Below are positions 34,214 through 42,410 of a stretch of DNA of 64,000 bases, in pieces. The stretch spans positions 1,488,001 through 1,552,000 of the forward strand of contig NZ_JARVRS010000001.1 in NCBI RefSeq assembly GCF_030209575.1, read 5' to 3'. The position numbers and the translations under genes were made by a program. This DNA is from Leifsonia sp. fls2-241-R2A-40a. GTDB taxonomy: Bacteria; Actinomycetota; Actinomycetes; Actinomycetales; Microbacteriaceae. The notes below the pieces were generated by a model that did no database searches, was not told where the DNA came from, and was given only the letters and a program-made list of their open reading frames with translations. Each line of letters starts with the position of its first letter. The first letter of the stretch is position 1.

Positions 34214-34716
34214 GCGACGGTCTGGACGCCGACCCGACGGACGGCCGCAACGAGACCGCCGAGCAGCGCGCCGACCGCAACTGGAACGAGCTGCTGCAGG
34301 AGTTCCGCGTCTTCCAGACGGGGACCCAGATCCTCGCGGCGTTCCTGCTGACGCTGCCGTTCCAGCAGCGCTTCACCCAGCTTCCGCCGTTCGACGTGGG
34401 CGTCTACCTGGTGCTCGTCTTCCTCTCGGTGATCGCCACCCTGTTCGCTCTAGCGCCGGTCGCGCTGCACCGGATGCTGTTCCGCCAGCGCGCGAAGCCA
34501 GAGCTCGTGGGGCTCGCCAGCAAGATCCTGATCGTGTGCCTGGCCGCCGCGTCCCTTCTGTTCACCGGGATCGTGCTCTTCATCGTCGACTTCGTGCTCG
34601 CCCCGCCGGCCGGCTTCACCGCCGCGGCCTGCGTGTTCGTGCTGCTGCTCATCATCTGGGTGGTGCTGCCCCTGTTCATCCGGCACCAGCGCCGCCGCCG
34701 CGGCCCCGTCGGCTGA
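34210..34716 (+). CDS. DUF6328-like membrane protein
   Basis: A 168-residue protein with a polar acidic N-terminus (about 30 residues), then a conserved RNWNELLQEFRVFQTGTQILAAFLLTLPF and four hydrophobic helices. The pattern matches DUF6328 membrane proteins of actinobacteria and proteobacteria. GGAGG lies upstream of GTG 34210. It ends the iron-enzyme operon. Function unknown. Confidence 0.82.
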   Translation: MSDGLDADPTDGRNETAEQRADRNWNELLQEFRVFQTGTQILAAFLLTLPFQQRFTQLPPFDVGVYLVLVFLSVIATLFALAPVALHRMLFRQRAKPELVGLASKILIVCLAAASLLFTGIVLFIVDFVLAPPAGFTAAACVFVLLLIIWVVLPLFIRHQRRRRGPVG

Positions 34717-34790
34717 TCCCGGCATGTTCGCAGAACCACACATCCCGCGCCGCCCGCGTCTGCGAGAGCGCAAAGGAACCGTCGCGGGGA

Positions 34791-34819
34791 TTGAATCACC
34801 CATGCGCTGAGCCGACAGT
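34791..34819 (+). promoter_or_regulatory. sigma-70-type promoter of the molybdenum operon
   Basis: TTGAAT (34791-34796) and GACAGT (34814-34819) are spaced by 17 bases, and the ATG at 34826 begins 6 nt after the -10 box. That gives a -35/-10 promoter driving a leaderless transcript. Confidence 0.65.
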
Positions 34820-34825
34820 GGCGGC

Positions 34826-37198
34826 ATGGACCAGCCAACGACGGTGTCGGCCAACGACCGTTCCCGCATCCAGGACATCTGGGGAGCACGCACCCCCTTC
34901 GCCCAGGGTGCCTTCTGGCCGGAGCGCCCCGATCTCATGCTGCAGGAAGGCCTCACCGAGGCCGACGTCGACTCGTGGGTGCGCAGCGCCTGCGTCCTGT
35001 GCAGCAACGGCTGCGGCTGCGACATCGCCGTCAAGGACGGCCGCATGGTCGGCATCCGCGGCCGCACGGACGACCCCATCAACCGCGGCCGGCTCGGGCC
35101 GAAGGGCCTTTATGCCAGCTGGGAGGGGATGCGCGGTCGCGACCGGCTGACGCATCCACTCGTCCGCCGCGACGGCGAACTGGTGCAGGCGACGTGGGAC
35201 GAGGCGATGGACGCCATCGTCCGGCGCAGTCGCGCGCTCCTTGACGAGATCGGTCCGTTGAGCCACGGTTTCTACACCTCCGGACAGCTGTTCCTGGAGG
35301 AGTACTACGCGCTCGGCGTGATCGGCAAAGCCGGGATCGGGACGCCGCACATGGACGGCAATACCCGTCTCTGCACGGCGACCGCCGCGACCGCGATGAA
35401 GGAGACGTTCGGCGCCGACGGACAGCCCGGATGCTACGAGGACATCGACGAGTGCGACGCGATGTTCCTCTGGGGTCACAACCTCGCGGCCACCCAGACG
35501 GTCGCCTGGTCGCGCGTGCTCGACCGTCTCGCCGGGCCGAACCCGCCGCGTCTCGTGGTCGTCGACCCCCGGCGTACGGCGACAGCCGAGAAGGCGGAGG
35601 TGCACCTGGCGATCCGCCCGGGCACGAACCTCGCATTGCTGCTCTGCCTCGAGCGCGAACTCATCGAGAACGACTGGATCGACGAGGACTACGTCGCCGC
35701 GCACACGCTGGGACTCGACGAGCTGAAGGCGCAGGCCGGGCAGTGGACGCCCGAACGCGCCGCCGAGGTGTGCGGCGTGGCCGCGGAGGACATCCGCCGG
35801 GCTGCCCGCATCTTCGCGGAGTCGCCGCGCGTGCTCTCCACCGTGCTGCAGGGCTTCTACCAGGCGCCCCAGGCGACCGCATCCGCATGCCAGGTCAACA
35901 ACCTGCACCTGCTGCGCGGGATGCTCGGCAGGCCCGGCGCAGGCATCCTGCAGATGAACGGCCAGCCGACGGCGCAGAACAACCGCGAGTGCGGCGCCGA
36001 CGGCGACCTCCCCGGTTTCCGCAACTGGGAGAACGAGGAGCACGTCAGGCAGCTGGCCGAGCTGTGGGGCGTCGACCCGCTGGTCATCCCGCACTGGGCT
36101 CCCCCGACCCACGCGATGCAGTTGTTCCGGTACGTCGAGCAGGGTTCGATCCCGTTCCTCTGGGTGTCGGCGACCAACCCGGCGGTGTCGCTCCCCCAGC
36201 TGCCGCGCATCCGCGAGATCCTCGCCAAGCCGGACCTCTTCCTCGTCGTGCAGGACCTCTACCTCACCGAGACCGCCGAACTCGCCGACGTCGTGCTCCC
36301 CGCGGCTGGGTGGGGCGAGAAGACCGGGACCTTCACGAACGCGACCCGCACCGTCCACCTCTCCGAGAAGGCGGTCGAAGCGCCGGGGGAGGCGCGGGCC
36401 GACCTCGACATCTTCCTCGACTACGCGAAGCGGATGGACTTCCGCCGGAACGACGGCACCCCGCTCATCGCGTGGCGCGGCCCCGAGGACGTCTACGCGG
36501 CATGGCAGGAGTGCTCGCGCGGTCGGCCCTGCGACTACACCGGGATCTCGTACGACGACCTGCGGCGGGAGTCGGGCATCCATTGGCCGAGGCGGGAAGG
36601 GGAGACGGAGAGCGTCCTGCGCCTGTACGCCGACGCAGACTTCCCGTCCCACCCCGACTACTGCGAGAGCTACGGCCACGACCTGCTCACCGGGGCCGCG
36701 GTGGGCAAGGAGGCGTTCACCGCGCTGCGCCCGGACGGTCGCGCGCTGCTCAAGTCCGCCCCCTACAACGGACCGCATGAGCTGCCCGACCTGGACTACC
36801 CGCTGCAGTTCACCACCGGGCGCAGCGTGTACCACTTCCACACCCGCACCAAGACCGGCCGCAGCCCCGAACTCGAGGAGGCCGCTCCGAACGTCTGGGT
36901 GGAGCTGGCGGCTCAGGATGCCGAGCAGCGCGGAATCGGCGAGGGTGACCTCGTCGAGGTGGTGTCGCGACGCGGACGGCTTGTCGCCCCCGCGCGCATC
37001 GGCCGACCCCGCAGCGGCACGGTGTTCGCGCCGTTCCATTACGGATACTGGGATGCGCCGCCCGGCGCGGTGGATCGCCGCCCGACCGCGGCGAACGAGC
37101 TGACCGCCACCGAGTGGGACCCGGTCTCGAAGCAGCCGGTGTTCAAGTCGGCCGCCGTCGAGGTCCGCAAGCTGGAGCCGGCTGGGGGTGACTCGTGA
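34826..37198 (+). CDS. molybdopterin oxidoreductase (nitrate reductase / formate dehydrogenase-like)
   Basis: A 790-residue Mo/W-bis-MGD enzyme. The N-terminal iron-sulfur segment has Cys56-x2-Cys59-x3-Cys63-x-Cys65, but where family enzymes carry the fourth ligand in GRLCPKG this protein has GRLGPKG (Gly91). The probable Mo ligand is Cys183 in DGNTRLCTAT. Later blocks MLGRPGAGILQMNGQP, LPAAGWGEKTGTFTNATR and LTTGRSVYHFHT-type segments fit the family, with the MopB C-terminal fold to the end. It lacks a TAT signal, so it is cytoplasmic. Substrate uncertain (assimilatory nitrate reductase or formate dehydrogenase). Confidence 0.88.
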   Translation: MDQPTTVSANDRSRIQDIWGARTPFAQGAFWPERPDLMLQEGLTEADVDSWVRSACVLCSNGCGCDIAVKDGRMVGIRGRTDDPINRGRLGPKGLYASWEGMRGRDRLTHPLVRRDGELVQATWDEAMDAIVRRSRALLDEIGPLSHGFYTSGQLFLEEYYALGVIGKAGIGTPHMDGNTRLCTATAATAMKETFGADGQPGCYEDIDECDAMFLWGHNLAATQTVAWSRVLDRLAGPNPPRLVVVDPRRTATAEKAEVHLAIRPGTNLALLLCLERELIENDWIDEDYVAAHTLGLDELKAQAGQWTPERAAEVCGVAAEDIRRAARIFAESPRVLSTVLQGFYQAPQATASACQVNNLHLLRGMLGRPGAGILQMNGQPTAQNNRECGADGDLPGFRNWENEEHVRQLAELWGVDPLVIPHWAPPTHAMQLFRYVEQGSIPFLWVSATNPAVSLPQLPRIREILAKPDLFLVVQDLYLTETAELADVVLPAAGWGEKTGTFTNATRTVHLSEKAVEAPGEARADLDIFLDYAKRMDFRRNDGTPLIAWRGPEDVYAAWQECSRGRPCDYTGISYDDLRRESGIHWPRREGETESVLRLYADADFPSHPDYCESYGHDLLTGAAVGKEAFTALRPDGRALLKSAPYNGPHELPDLDYPLQFTTGRSVYHFHTRTKTGRSPELEEAAPNVWVELAAQDAEQRGIGEGDLVEVVSRRGRLVAPARIGRPRSGTVFAPFHYGYWDAPPGAVDRRPTAANELTATEWDPVSKQPVFKSAAVEVRKLEPAGGDS

Positions 37199-37656
37199 AG
37201 TTCCCCGTGTACCTCGCGCTCCTGGCCGAGTCGGAGTCGACGCTGGCCCGCTCGTTCCGGCAGGTGGCCGACGCCCACGGCGACGAGCCGGACGTGCGCC
37301 TCCTCTGCCTCACCCTCGCGAAGCAGTGCGAGAGTCACCGCGAGAAGCTCGATCCCGTCATCGAGCGGTACGGGTCGACGACCGTGGACGACGAGCCGGA
37401 ACGCCTGCACGCCGACGCCATCGAGGAGCCTCGCTCGGGGCCGCTCGGCCTGCTCCGCGACCTGCAAGACCTCTACCTGCTCGCCAGCCTCACCGACGTC
37501 ACCTGGACGATGGTGAAGCAGGCCGCGCAGGCGCTGCAGGATGCGGACCTCCTCGACATCATCCAGGACTGCGAGCACGAGACCTCCGTGCAGCTGAGCT
37601 GGCTGATGACCCGGATGAAGCAGGCCGCACCCCAAGCCCTGATCGCGGCGCGGTGA
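37195..37656 (+). CDS. helical protein coupled to the molybdoenzyme
   Basis: A 153-residue, predicted all-helical protein. It contains Cys45-Glu46-Ser-His48 and Cys126-Glu127-His128-Glu129, two Cys/Glu/His clusters that could bind a metal; a loose resemblance to ferritin-like four-helix bundles is not strong enough to assign a family. Its GTG start overlaps the molybdoenzyme stop by four bases, so it is likely a partner or dedicated chaperone. Function otherwise unknown. Confidence 0.7.
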   Translation: MKFPVYLALLAESESTLARSFRQVADAHGDEPDVRLLCLTLAKQCESHREKLDPVIERYGSTTVDDEPERLHADAIEEPRSGPLGLLRDLQDLYLLASLTDVTWTMVKQAAQALQDADLLDIIQDCEHETSVQLSWLMTRMKQAAPQALIAAR

Positions 37657-37663
37657 TGGCGCC

Positions 37664-38200
37664 ATGAAGCCGTCACTGCTGTCGCGCGTGACCACCCGGG
37701 CCGGCGAGGCGGGTGCCGGCGTCTACACGGCGGTGCTGTCGCTCATCCTGCTCGCCGCCTCCGGCGCCATCGGCCTGCTCCTCAGTTCGCCCTGGCTGTT
37801 CCCGAGCCTCGGGCCGACGGTGATGCTGATCTTCGGCGCACCGTCGGAGCCGTCCTCGCGACCGGTCAACGCGGTCGTGGGCCACGCGGTCGCCATCGTT
37901 GCCGGGGTCGCCTGTCTCTTCCTGTTCGGGATGAACGGGAAGCCGTCCGCACCGTCGGCCGGGCTCACGCTCGGCTACGTGCTCGCGGGCGCGCTGTCCG
38001 TCGCGCTCACGGCGTTCGTGCTGCATCTGCTGAAGCTGTCGCATCCACCCGCCGGGGCGACGACGCTGATCGTCAGCCTGGGCGTGATCGCCACGCCGTC
38101 CGGGATCCTGTCGATGGCCGCCGCCCTCGCCTTCACGATCATCGTGGGGTGGGGGATCAACTGGGCTCTGGGCGAGCGGCCCCCGGAGGCCGTCCGATGA
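37664..38200 (+). CDS. HPP family membrane protein
   Basis: A 178-residue protein with four to five hydrophobic helices. FPSLGPTVMLIF and the family signature SHPPAGATTL are present. HPP proteins have been linked to nitrite transport in plants and cyanobacteria, which would suit a nearby nitrate-type molybdoenzyme, but this is not established for actinobacteria. It lies 7 bases after the previous gene and overlaps the next by four. Confidence 0.88.
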   Translation: MKPSLLSRVTTRAGEAGAGVYTAVLSLILLAASGAIGLLLSSPWLFPSLGPTVMLIFGAPSEPSSRPVNAVVGHAVAIVAGVACLFLFGMNGKPSAPSAGLTLGYVLAGALSVALTAFVLHLLKLSHPPAGATTLIVSLGVIATPSGILSMAAALAFTIIVGWGINWALGERPPEAVR

Positions 38201-38793
38201 CGTTCATCGCAGCGGTGATCGTGGTGGCGGGCGGCCGATCCACCCGGTTCGGCGCCGACAAGCTCCGTCACCGCATCGACGGTCGCACGCTGCTCCAACG
38301 GACGGTGGATGCGGCCGCTGCCGTCGGCGACGTGGTCCTGGTGTCGGCTGCCGACGAGATTCCGGCCGGAGTGTCCGTCGCAGTGTCGGAGAGTCCGCGC
38401 TGGGGCGGCCCGTGTGCGGCGATCGCGGCGGGAGTGGATGCGGCAGGTGTGGTGGATGCTGCGGCCGATGCGCTGATCCTGCCCGCGGACCTGGCCGACC
38501 CGTGGTCGACCGTCGCCGCACTGACCGGGATCGACCAGGGCGTCCTGACCGACGCCGACGGGCATCCCCAGTGGCTCTCTGCGCGGGCTCCGCTCGCGGC
38601 ATTGACCGCGCGCGTGGCCGAGCTGCGGCGCGGCCGGGCCACGCTGGCCGGGCTGTCGGCGCGCGACCTGCTCGGCGGCATCCGCGGGCGTCACCGCGTC
38701 TCCGGATTCGTCTGCGCCGATATCGACACCCCCGACGACCTGCCCGCTTTTCCCGCCGTGCCTGAGAAGGAGCCCGTCCATGGAACCGTCTGA
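38197..38793 (+). CDS. MobA-like nucleotidyltransferase
   Basis: A 198-residue protein starting with the nucleotide-binding VVAGGRSTRFGADK loop. The metal-site region LILPADLADPWSTVAAL stands in place of the usual P-C-D-x-P, and a late ADIDTPDDL is typical of MobA/GlmU-like transferases. The location between a molybdoenzyme and moeA supports a role in attaching a nucleotide to molybdopterin (MGD formation). The P-C-D motif change leaves activity unproven. Confidence 0.83.
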   Translation: MTFIAAVIVVAGGRSTRFGADKLRHRIDGRTLLQRTVDAAAAVGDVVLVSAADEIPAGVSVAVSESPRWGGPCAAIAAGVDAAGVVDAAADALILPADLADPWSTVAALTGIDQGVLTDADGHPQWLSARAPLAALTARVAELRRGRATLAGLSARDLLGGIRGRHRVSGFVCADIDTPDDLPAFPAVPEKEPVHGTV

Positions 38794-39016
38794 GCTCGAC
38801 GCCTGGGCCGAGGAGGCCGCCGCCGTGGTCGGCACGCGCCTCGAGCCCGGCGACGTCGCTGCCGTGCTCGACCTGGCGCGGGACGCCGCGCACGGCATCG
38901 CCCGGCCGGCCGCGCCGCTCACCACGTTCATCGCCGGCATCGCGGTCGGCCGCGGCCAGCCGCTCGCCGAAGCGGTCGCCGCACTCGCCGCCGCGATCGA
39001 CAAGCGCTCCGCATGA
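38780..39016 (+). CDS. DUF6457-like small protein
   Basis: A 78-residue helical protein with LDAWAEEAAAVVG and a conserved-looking PLTTFIAGIAVGRG. It matches the DUF6457 pattern, which in some actinobacteria is found as a C-terminal extension of MobA-like proteins. GAAGGAG precedes the ATG by 8 nt. It overlaps the MobA-like gene by 14 bases and moeA by four, so its role is probably in molybdenum-cofactor synthesis. Confidence 0.78.
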   Translation: MEPSELDAWAEEAAAVVGTRLEPGDVAAVLDLARDAAHGIARPAAPLTTFIAGIAVGRGQPLAEAVAALAAAIDKRSA

Positions 39017-40164
39017 CCTCGTGGCGGGAGGCGCGCGGTCTCGCCGAGCAGGTGGGCCGGGGGTCGCCGACGCGCGTGCTGACCGTCCCGGTGGCGCGCG
39101 CGGCCGCCCTGGCCGTTGCCGCGGAGGTCCGGTCCGCCCGCTCGCTGCCGCCCTTCGACAACTCCGCGATGGACGGCTGGGCCGTCGCCGGCGATGGACC
39201 CTGGCGGGTGGGCGAGCCGGTGCTGGCGGGCAGCATCCCGCCGGTCCTTCCGCTCGTGCCAGGGGAGGCCCGCCCGGTCGCGACCGGAGCGCCCGTGCCG
39301 CCCGGCACGCTCACGGTGCTGAGGAGCGAGGATGCCGCGCCCGGCCTCGGCGGCGACGGCGGCCTGGTCGATGTAGTGACCCCGCCCTGCCCCGGCCGCG
39401 ACATCCGCCGTTCCGGAGAGGAGGCCGAGCCCGGCGACGTGCTCCTCACGGCCGGCGCCGTGCTCTCGCCGCCGGCACTCGGGCTCCTTGCCGCGGCGGG
39501 CGTCGAAAAGGTCGACATCGCGTCTCCGCCCCTCGTGACGTTCGTTGCAATCGGCGACGAACTGGCGGGAGTCGCACCCGGTCCGGGCCAGCTCACCGAC
39601 AGCCTGAGCCCGATGATGCCGTCCCTCTTCGCAGCGCTCGGCGGGCGCTGCGCCACGACCGCGCGCGCTCTCGACCGCCCCGCGGACGTGGCCGCCGCGA
39701 TCCGGCGAGCACGCACGGCTACCGTGATCACCTCGGGCGGAACCGCGCACGGCCCGGCCGACCCGCTGCGCGACGCGCTCGACCGGCTCGGAGCGCGCAT
39801 CCTGCTCGATGGGATGGACCTGCGACCGGGCGGCTCGCTCCTGCTCGCGGAACTCGGCGACGGGCGTCACGTACTGTCGCTGCCGGGCAATCCGCTCGCC
39901 GCGGTGGTGGCGCTGATCGTGGTCGGCTGGCCGTTGCTGCAGGGCCGCCTCGGGCGGTCCGCGCCCGCGCCGACCGCGTGCGCTCTGCCGCCGCGTCTAG
40001 ACGTCGACGACCGCCAGCGCGCGGTGGCATGCATTCTGGAGGACGGGATGCTCGCTCCGGTCGCGCATCAACGGTCCGGGATGCTGCGCGGCGTCTCGAT
40101 CGCGACGCATCTCGTGCTCACCGGCGGCGGGCGTGCCGAGCAGCTGCGGCTGCCCTGGTCCTGA
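39013..40164 (+). CDS. moeA: molybdopterin molybdenumtransferase MoeA
   Basis: A 383-residue protein with the MoeA hallmarks PPFDNSAMDGWAV, PVATGAPVPPG, VAIGDELAG followed by LTDSLSPMM, and the MoCF-domain strand ATVITSGGTAHGPADP. MoeA inserts molybdate into adenylylated molybdopterin in the cytoplasm. It is the last gene of the operon that starts with the molybdoenzyme. The sequence is slightly shorter than E. coli MoeA but all conserved blocks are seen. Confidence 0.93.
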   Translation: MTSWREARGLAEQVGRGSPTRVLTVPVARAAALAVAAEVRSARSLPPFDNSAMDGWAVAGDGPWRVGEPVLAGSIPPVLPLVPGEARPVATGAPVPPGTLTVLRSEDAAPGLGGDGGLVDVVTPPCPGRDIRRSGEEAEPGDVLLTAGAVLSPPALGLLAAAGVEKVDIASPPLVTFVAIGDELAGVAPGPGQLTDSLSPMMPSLFAALGGRCATTARALDRPADVAAAIRRARTATVITSGGTAHGPADPLRDALDRLGARILLDGMDLRPGGSLLLAELGDGRHVLSLPGNPLAAVVALIVVGWPLLQGRLGRSAPAPTACALPPRLDVDDRQRAVACILEDGMLAPVAHQRSGMLRGVSIATHLVLTGGGRAEQLRLPWS

Positions 40165-40175
40165 ACGCGCCGGAC

Positions 40176-40220
40176 GGGCGCGCCCGGTTCGGGCGCGCCC
40201 GGTCCGGGCGCGCCCGTCCC
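40176..40220. repeat. three tandem GGGCGCGCCC palindromes (15-bp period)
   Basis: GGGCGCGCCC occurs at 40176, 40191 and 40206, separated by GGTTC, GGTCC and GTCCC. It lies between the convergent moeA and SDR stops. Each unit can form a hairpin, so it may be a stacked bidirectional terminator. Confidence 0.9.
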
Positions 40221-40228
40221 GGTAGGTG

Positions 40229-41125
40229 CTACGGGGTGGGCATCCCGCCGGTCACGGCCAGCGTCTCGCCCATGACGTAGCTCGACTCGGGCGACGCGAG
40301 GAAGACGTACGCCGGCGCCAGCTCGGCCGGCTGGCCGGGACGGCCGATCGGCGTCTCCTGGCCGAACTCGGGGATCGCGTCGGGCAGCTGGCCCTTGCTG
40401 ACCTGCAGCGGCGTCCAGATCGGCCCGGGAGCCACCGCGTTGACGCGGATGCCCTTGGGCGCGAGCTGCTGCGCAAGGGCCTTCGTGAACGCGTTGATCG
40501 CGGCCTTGGTCGTCGCGTACTCGACCAGCTGCTCGCCCGGCTGGTACGCCTGGATCGATGTCGTGTTGATGATCGTGGCTCCGGCGGGCAGGTGCGGCAG
40601 GGCCGCGCGGGTCAGCCAGAACATCGCATAGATGTTCGTCTTCATCGTGTGGTCGAACTGATCGTCCGGGACGTCCGTCAGGCTCTCGGTGGCGACCTGC
40701 TTGCCGGCGTTGTTGACGAGGATGTCGATCCCGCCCAGCTCGTCGAGCGCACGGCGGACGATCTCGTCGCTGAACTCGCGGTCCTTCAGGTCGCCGGGGA
40801 TCGTCACGGCGGTGCGTCCCGCGTCACGGACGAGGCCGGCGATGCGCTGCGCATCCTCCTCCTCGTCGGGCAGGTAGACGAGCGCTACGTCGGCGCCCTC
40901 GCGGGCGAAGGCGATCGCCGTGGCGGCGCCGATGCCCGAGTCGCCGCCGGTCACGATCGCCTTGCGGCCGGTGAGACGACCATTGCCGACGTAGCTGTCC
41001 TCGCCGAGGTCGGCGCGCGGGTCGAGGTCGCTCTCCAGTCCGGGCTCGGGAACCTGCTTCGCCTCGGGGGAGAAGCTCGGGTAGCGGTCAACAGGGTTGT
41101 CGAAGGTGTACTGGTTTTCAGGCAT
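40229..41125 (-). CDS. SDR-family oxidoreductase (glucose-dehydrogenase-like)
   Basis: A 298-residue classical short-chain dehydrogenase with an N-terminal extension of about 45 residues. GGDSGIGAATAIAFAREG is the cofactor site, NNAGKQV the strand, and EYATTKAA the catalytic Tyr-x3-Lys (with upstream NTTSIQAY supplying the Ser). The extension with TFDNPVDRYP is typical of a stress-related branch widespread in bacteria. ATG 41125 is preferred by family start; a TTG at 41137 has a better-spaced ribosome-binding site. Confidence 0.92.
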   Translation of the reverse strand: MPENQYTFDNPVDRYPSFSPEAKQVPEPGLESDLDPRADLGEDSYVGNGRLTGRKAIVTGGDSGIGAATAIAFAREGADVALVYLPDEEEDAQRIAGLVRDAGRTAVTIPGDLKDREFSDEIVRRALDELGGIDILVNNAGKQVATESLTDVPDDQFDHTMKTNIYAMFWLTRAALPHLPAGATIINTTSIQAYQPGEQLVEYATTKAAINAFTKALAQQLAPKGIRVNAVAPGPIWTPLQVSKGQLPDAIPEFGQETPIGRPGQPAELAPAYVFLASPESSYVMGETLAVTGGMPTP

Positions 41126-41230
41126 GCCTCCACGCAATCACCCTTCCCGCGTGCGTCCAGGGGGCTGCATCCCTCCGCTCCCCGGGGTACGACCCCGCCC
41201 TCCGGCCTGCCCCTCCCGCCCCCTCCCCGC

Positions 41231-41293
41231 CGAGTGGTGACATCTGGTCACCACTCGACGCGGATAGGCGCAACTACTCACCACTCGACGCGG
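41231..41293. repeat. intergenic palindrome plus direct repeat
   Basis: CGAGTGGTGAC (41231-41241) and GTCACCACTCG (41247-41257) form a perfect 11-bp stem with a five-base loop. TCACCACTCGACGCGG then recurs exactly at 41248-41263 and 41278-41293. This is the main structure in the 273-base gap upstream of the SIS gene. Confidence 0.85.
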
Positions 41294-41359
41294 CTGGGAG
41301 AGGTGGAGCCGCGCGACTCGCTTGCGTGACCGCGCCGCGTGTGTCAGCATTGAGACGAA

Positions 41360-41377
41360 TTGATACCGGTACCAAAA
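41360..41377 (+). promoter_or_regulatory. LacI-type operator upstream of the SIS/PfkB/LacI operon
   Basis: TTGATACCGGTACCAAAA contains the pseudo-palindrome TGATACCGGTACCA with a central CG. The same 18 bases recur at 44588-44605 before the ABC-transporter operon. A weak promoter candidate lies upstream (TTGCGT at 41322, 17-base spacer, CAGCAT at 41345). Confidence 0.75.
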
Positions 41378-41398
41378 CGGATCGGTGGAGGGAGACAC

Positions 41399-42400
41399 AT
41401 GCTGGGCTTCAACGAAGAGGAATTCCTGGAGCAGGTGCGGAGCACCGTCGCGCTCCGGTCGCAGATCGAGGAGCTGGCCGAGCGCGTGAGCGCAGGCCGC
41501 TGGAAAAACATCTACTTCATCGGCGCGGGCGGCACGTACGCCGCTGCGCTGCCCTACGAGCGCTTCTTCCAGACGCGCTCCGCGTTCCCGGTGCGCGCCG
41601 TCATCGGCAAGGAGTTCGTCCTCGCGCCCGACCCCCAGTTCGGACCGGACTCGGTCGCGATCTTCGCCTCGGTGTCCGGTACGACCGAGGACATCCTGGA
41701 GTGCGTCGAGTTCGCCCGCGAGAAGGGCGCGCTGACGGTGGGCTTCACCGGCCAGGCCGACAGCCCGATCGCGTCCGCGGTGGATGAGGTGCTCCTGTCC
41801 GCGCCGAAGGCGTGGCCGTTCGACGTGCAGTTCCTCACCTTCGGCGCCAAGCTCCTCTCGCTGCGCGGCGAGTTCGAGGGCTACGACCGCCTGGTCAAGG
41901 ACCTCGAGGCGATCCCCGAGGCGCTCATCGCCGTCACGAAGCAGGCCGACCCGATCGGCAAGGCATTCGCCGAGAAGCACGCCGAGAACGACTATCACTT
42001 CCTGACCGGATCCGGCCAGCTGTGGGGCTTCACCTACCTGTACTCGATGTGCATCCTCGAGGAGATGCAGTGGCTGACCACGACGCGTGTCCACGCGGCC
42101 GAGTTCTTCCACGGCTCCCTCGAGCTCATCGAGAAGGACACGAGCATCATCGTGTTCGCCGGCGAGGACGAGACCCGTCCGCTCACCGACCGTGTGATCG
42201 CCTTCTCGAAGGAGTACAGCGACGACGTCACCGTCATCGACACCAAGGACTACGAGCTCCCGGGCGTGAGCGACGAGTTCCGCGGACTGCTGGCGCCGAT
42301 CGTGGTGGATGCGGTCGTCGACCGCTTCAGCAAGCACCTCGCGCACGTGCGCGACCACTCGCTCGACCTGCGTCGCTACTACCGCGTCGTGGCGTACTGA
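41399..42400 (+). CDS. SIS-domain sugar isomerase / fructosamine deglycase (FrlB-like)
   Basis: A 333-residue protein of two SIS folds. IYFIGAGGTYAAALPYERFF is the first phosphosugar-binding loop, SVSGTTEDILECVEFAREKG the second, and DYHFLTGSGQLWGFTYLYSMCILEEMQW resembles the catalytic region of FrlB-type enzymes. Such enzymes cleave phosphorylated fructosamines to sugar phosphate and amine. GGAGGGAG precedes the ATG by six bases. The kinase next door and a LacI regulator suit a fructosamine or amino-sugar pathway; the exact substrate is unproven. Confidence 0.83.
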   Translation: MLGFNEEEFLEQVRSTVALRSQIEELAERVSAGRWKNIYFIGAGGTYAAALPYERFFQTRSAFPVRAVIGKEFVLAPDPQFGPDSVAIFASVSGTTEDILECVEFAREKGALTVGFTGQADSPIASAVDEVLLSAPKAWPFDVQFLTFGAKLLSLRGEFEGYDRLVKDLEAIPEALIAVTKQADPIGKAFAEKHAENDYHFLTGSGQLWGFTYLYSMCILEEMQWLTTTRVHAAEFFHGSLELIEKDTSIIVFAGEDETRPLTDRVIAFSKEYSDDVTVIDTKDYELPGVSDEFRGLLAPIVVDAVVDRFSKHLAHVRDHSLDLRRYYRVVAY

Positions 42401-42410
42401 GCGGCCACCG

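Noticed and set aside
34796-37039. Long minus-strand open frame opposite the molybdoenzyme
   Set aside because: It lies entirely against clear molybdopterin-oxidoreductase motifs and has low-complexity Arg/Gly/Val composition, typical of an antisense shadow.
40176-40220. Possible CRISPR remnant
   Set aside because: Only five bases separate the 10-base palindromes and no cas gene is present.
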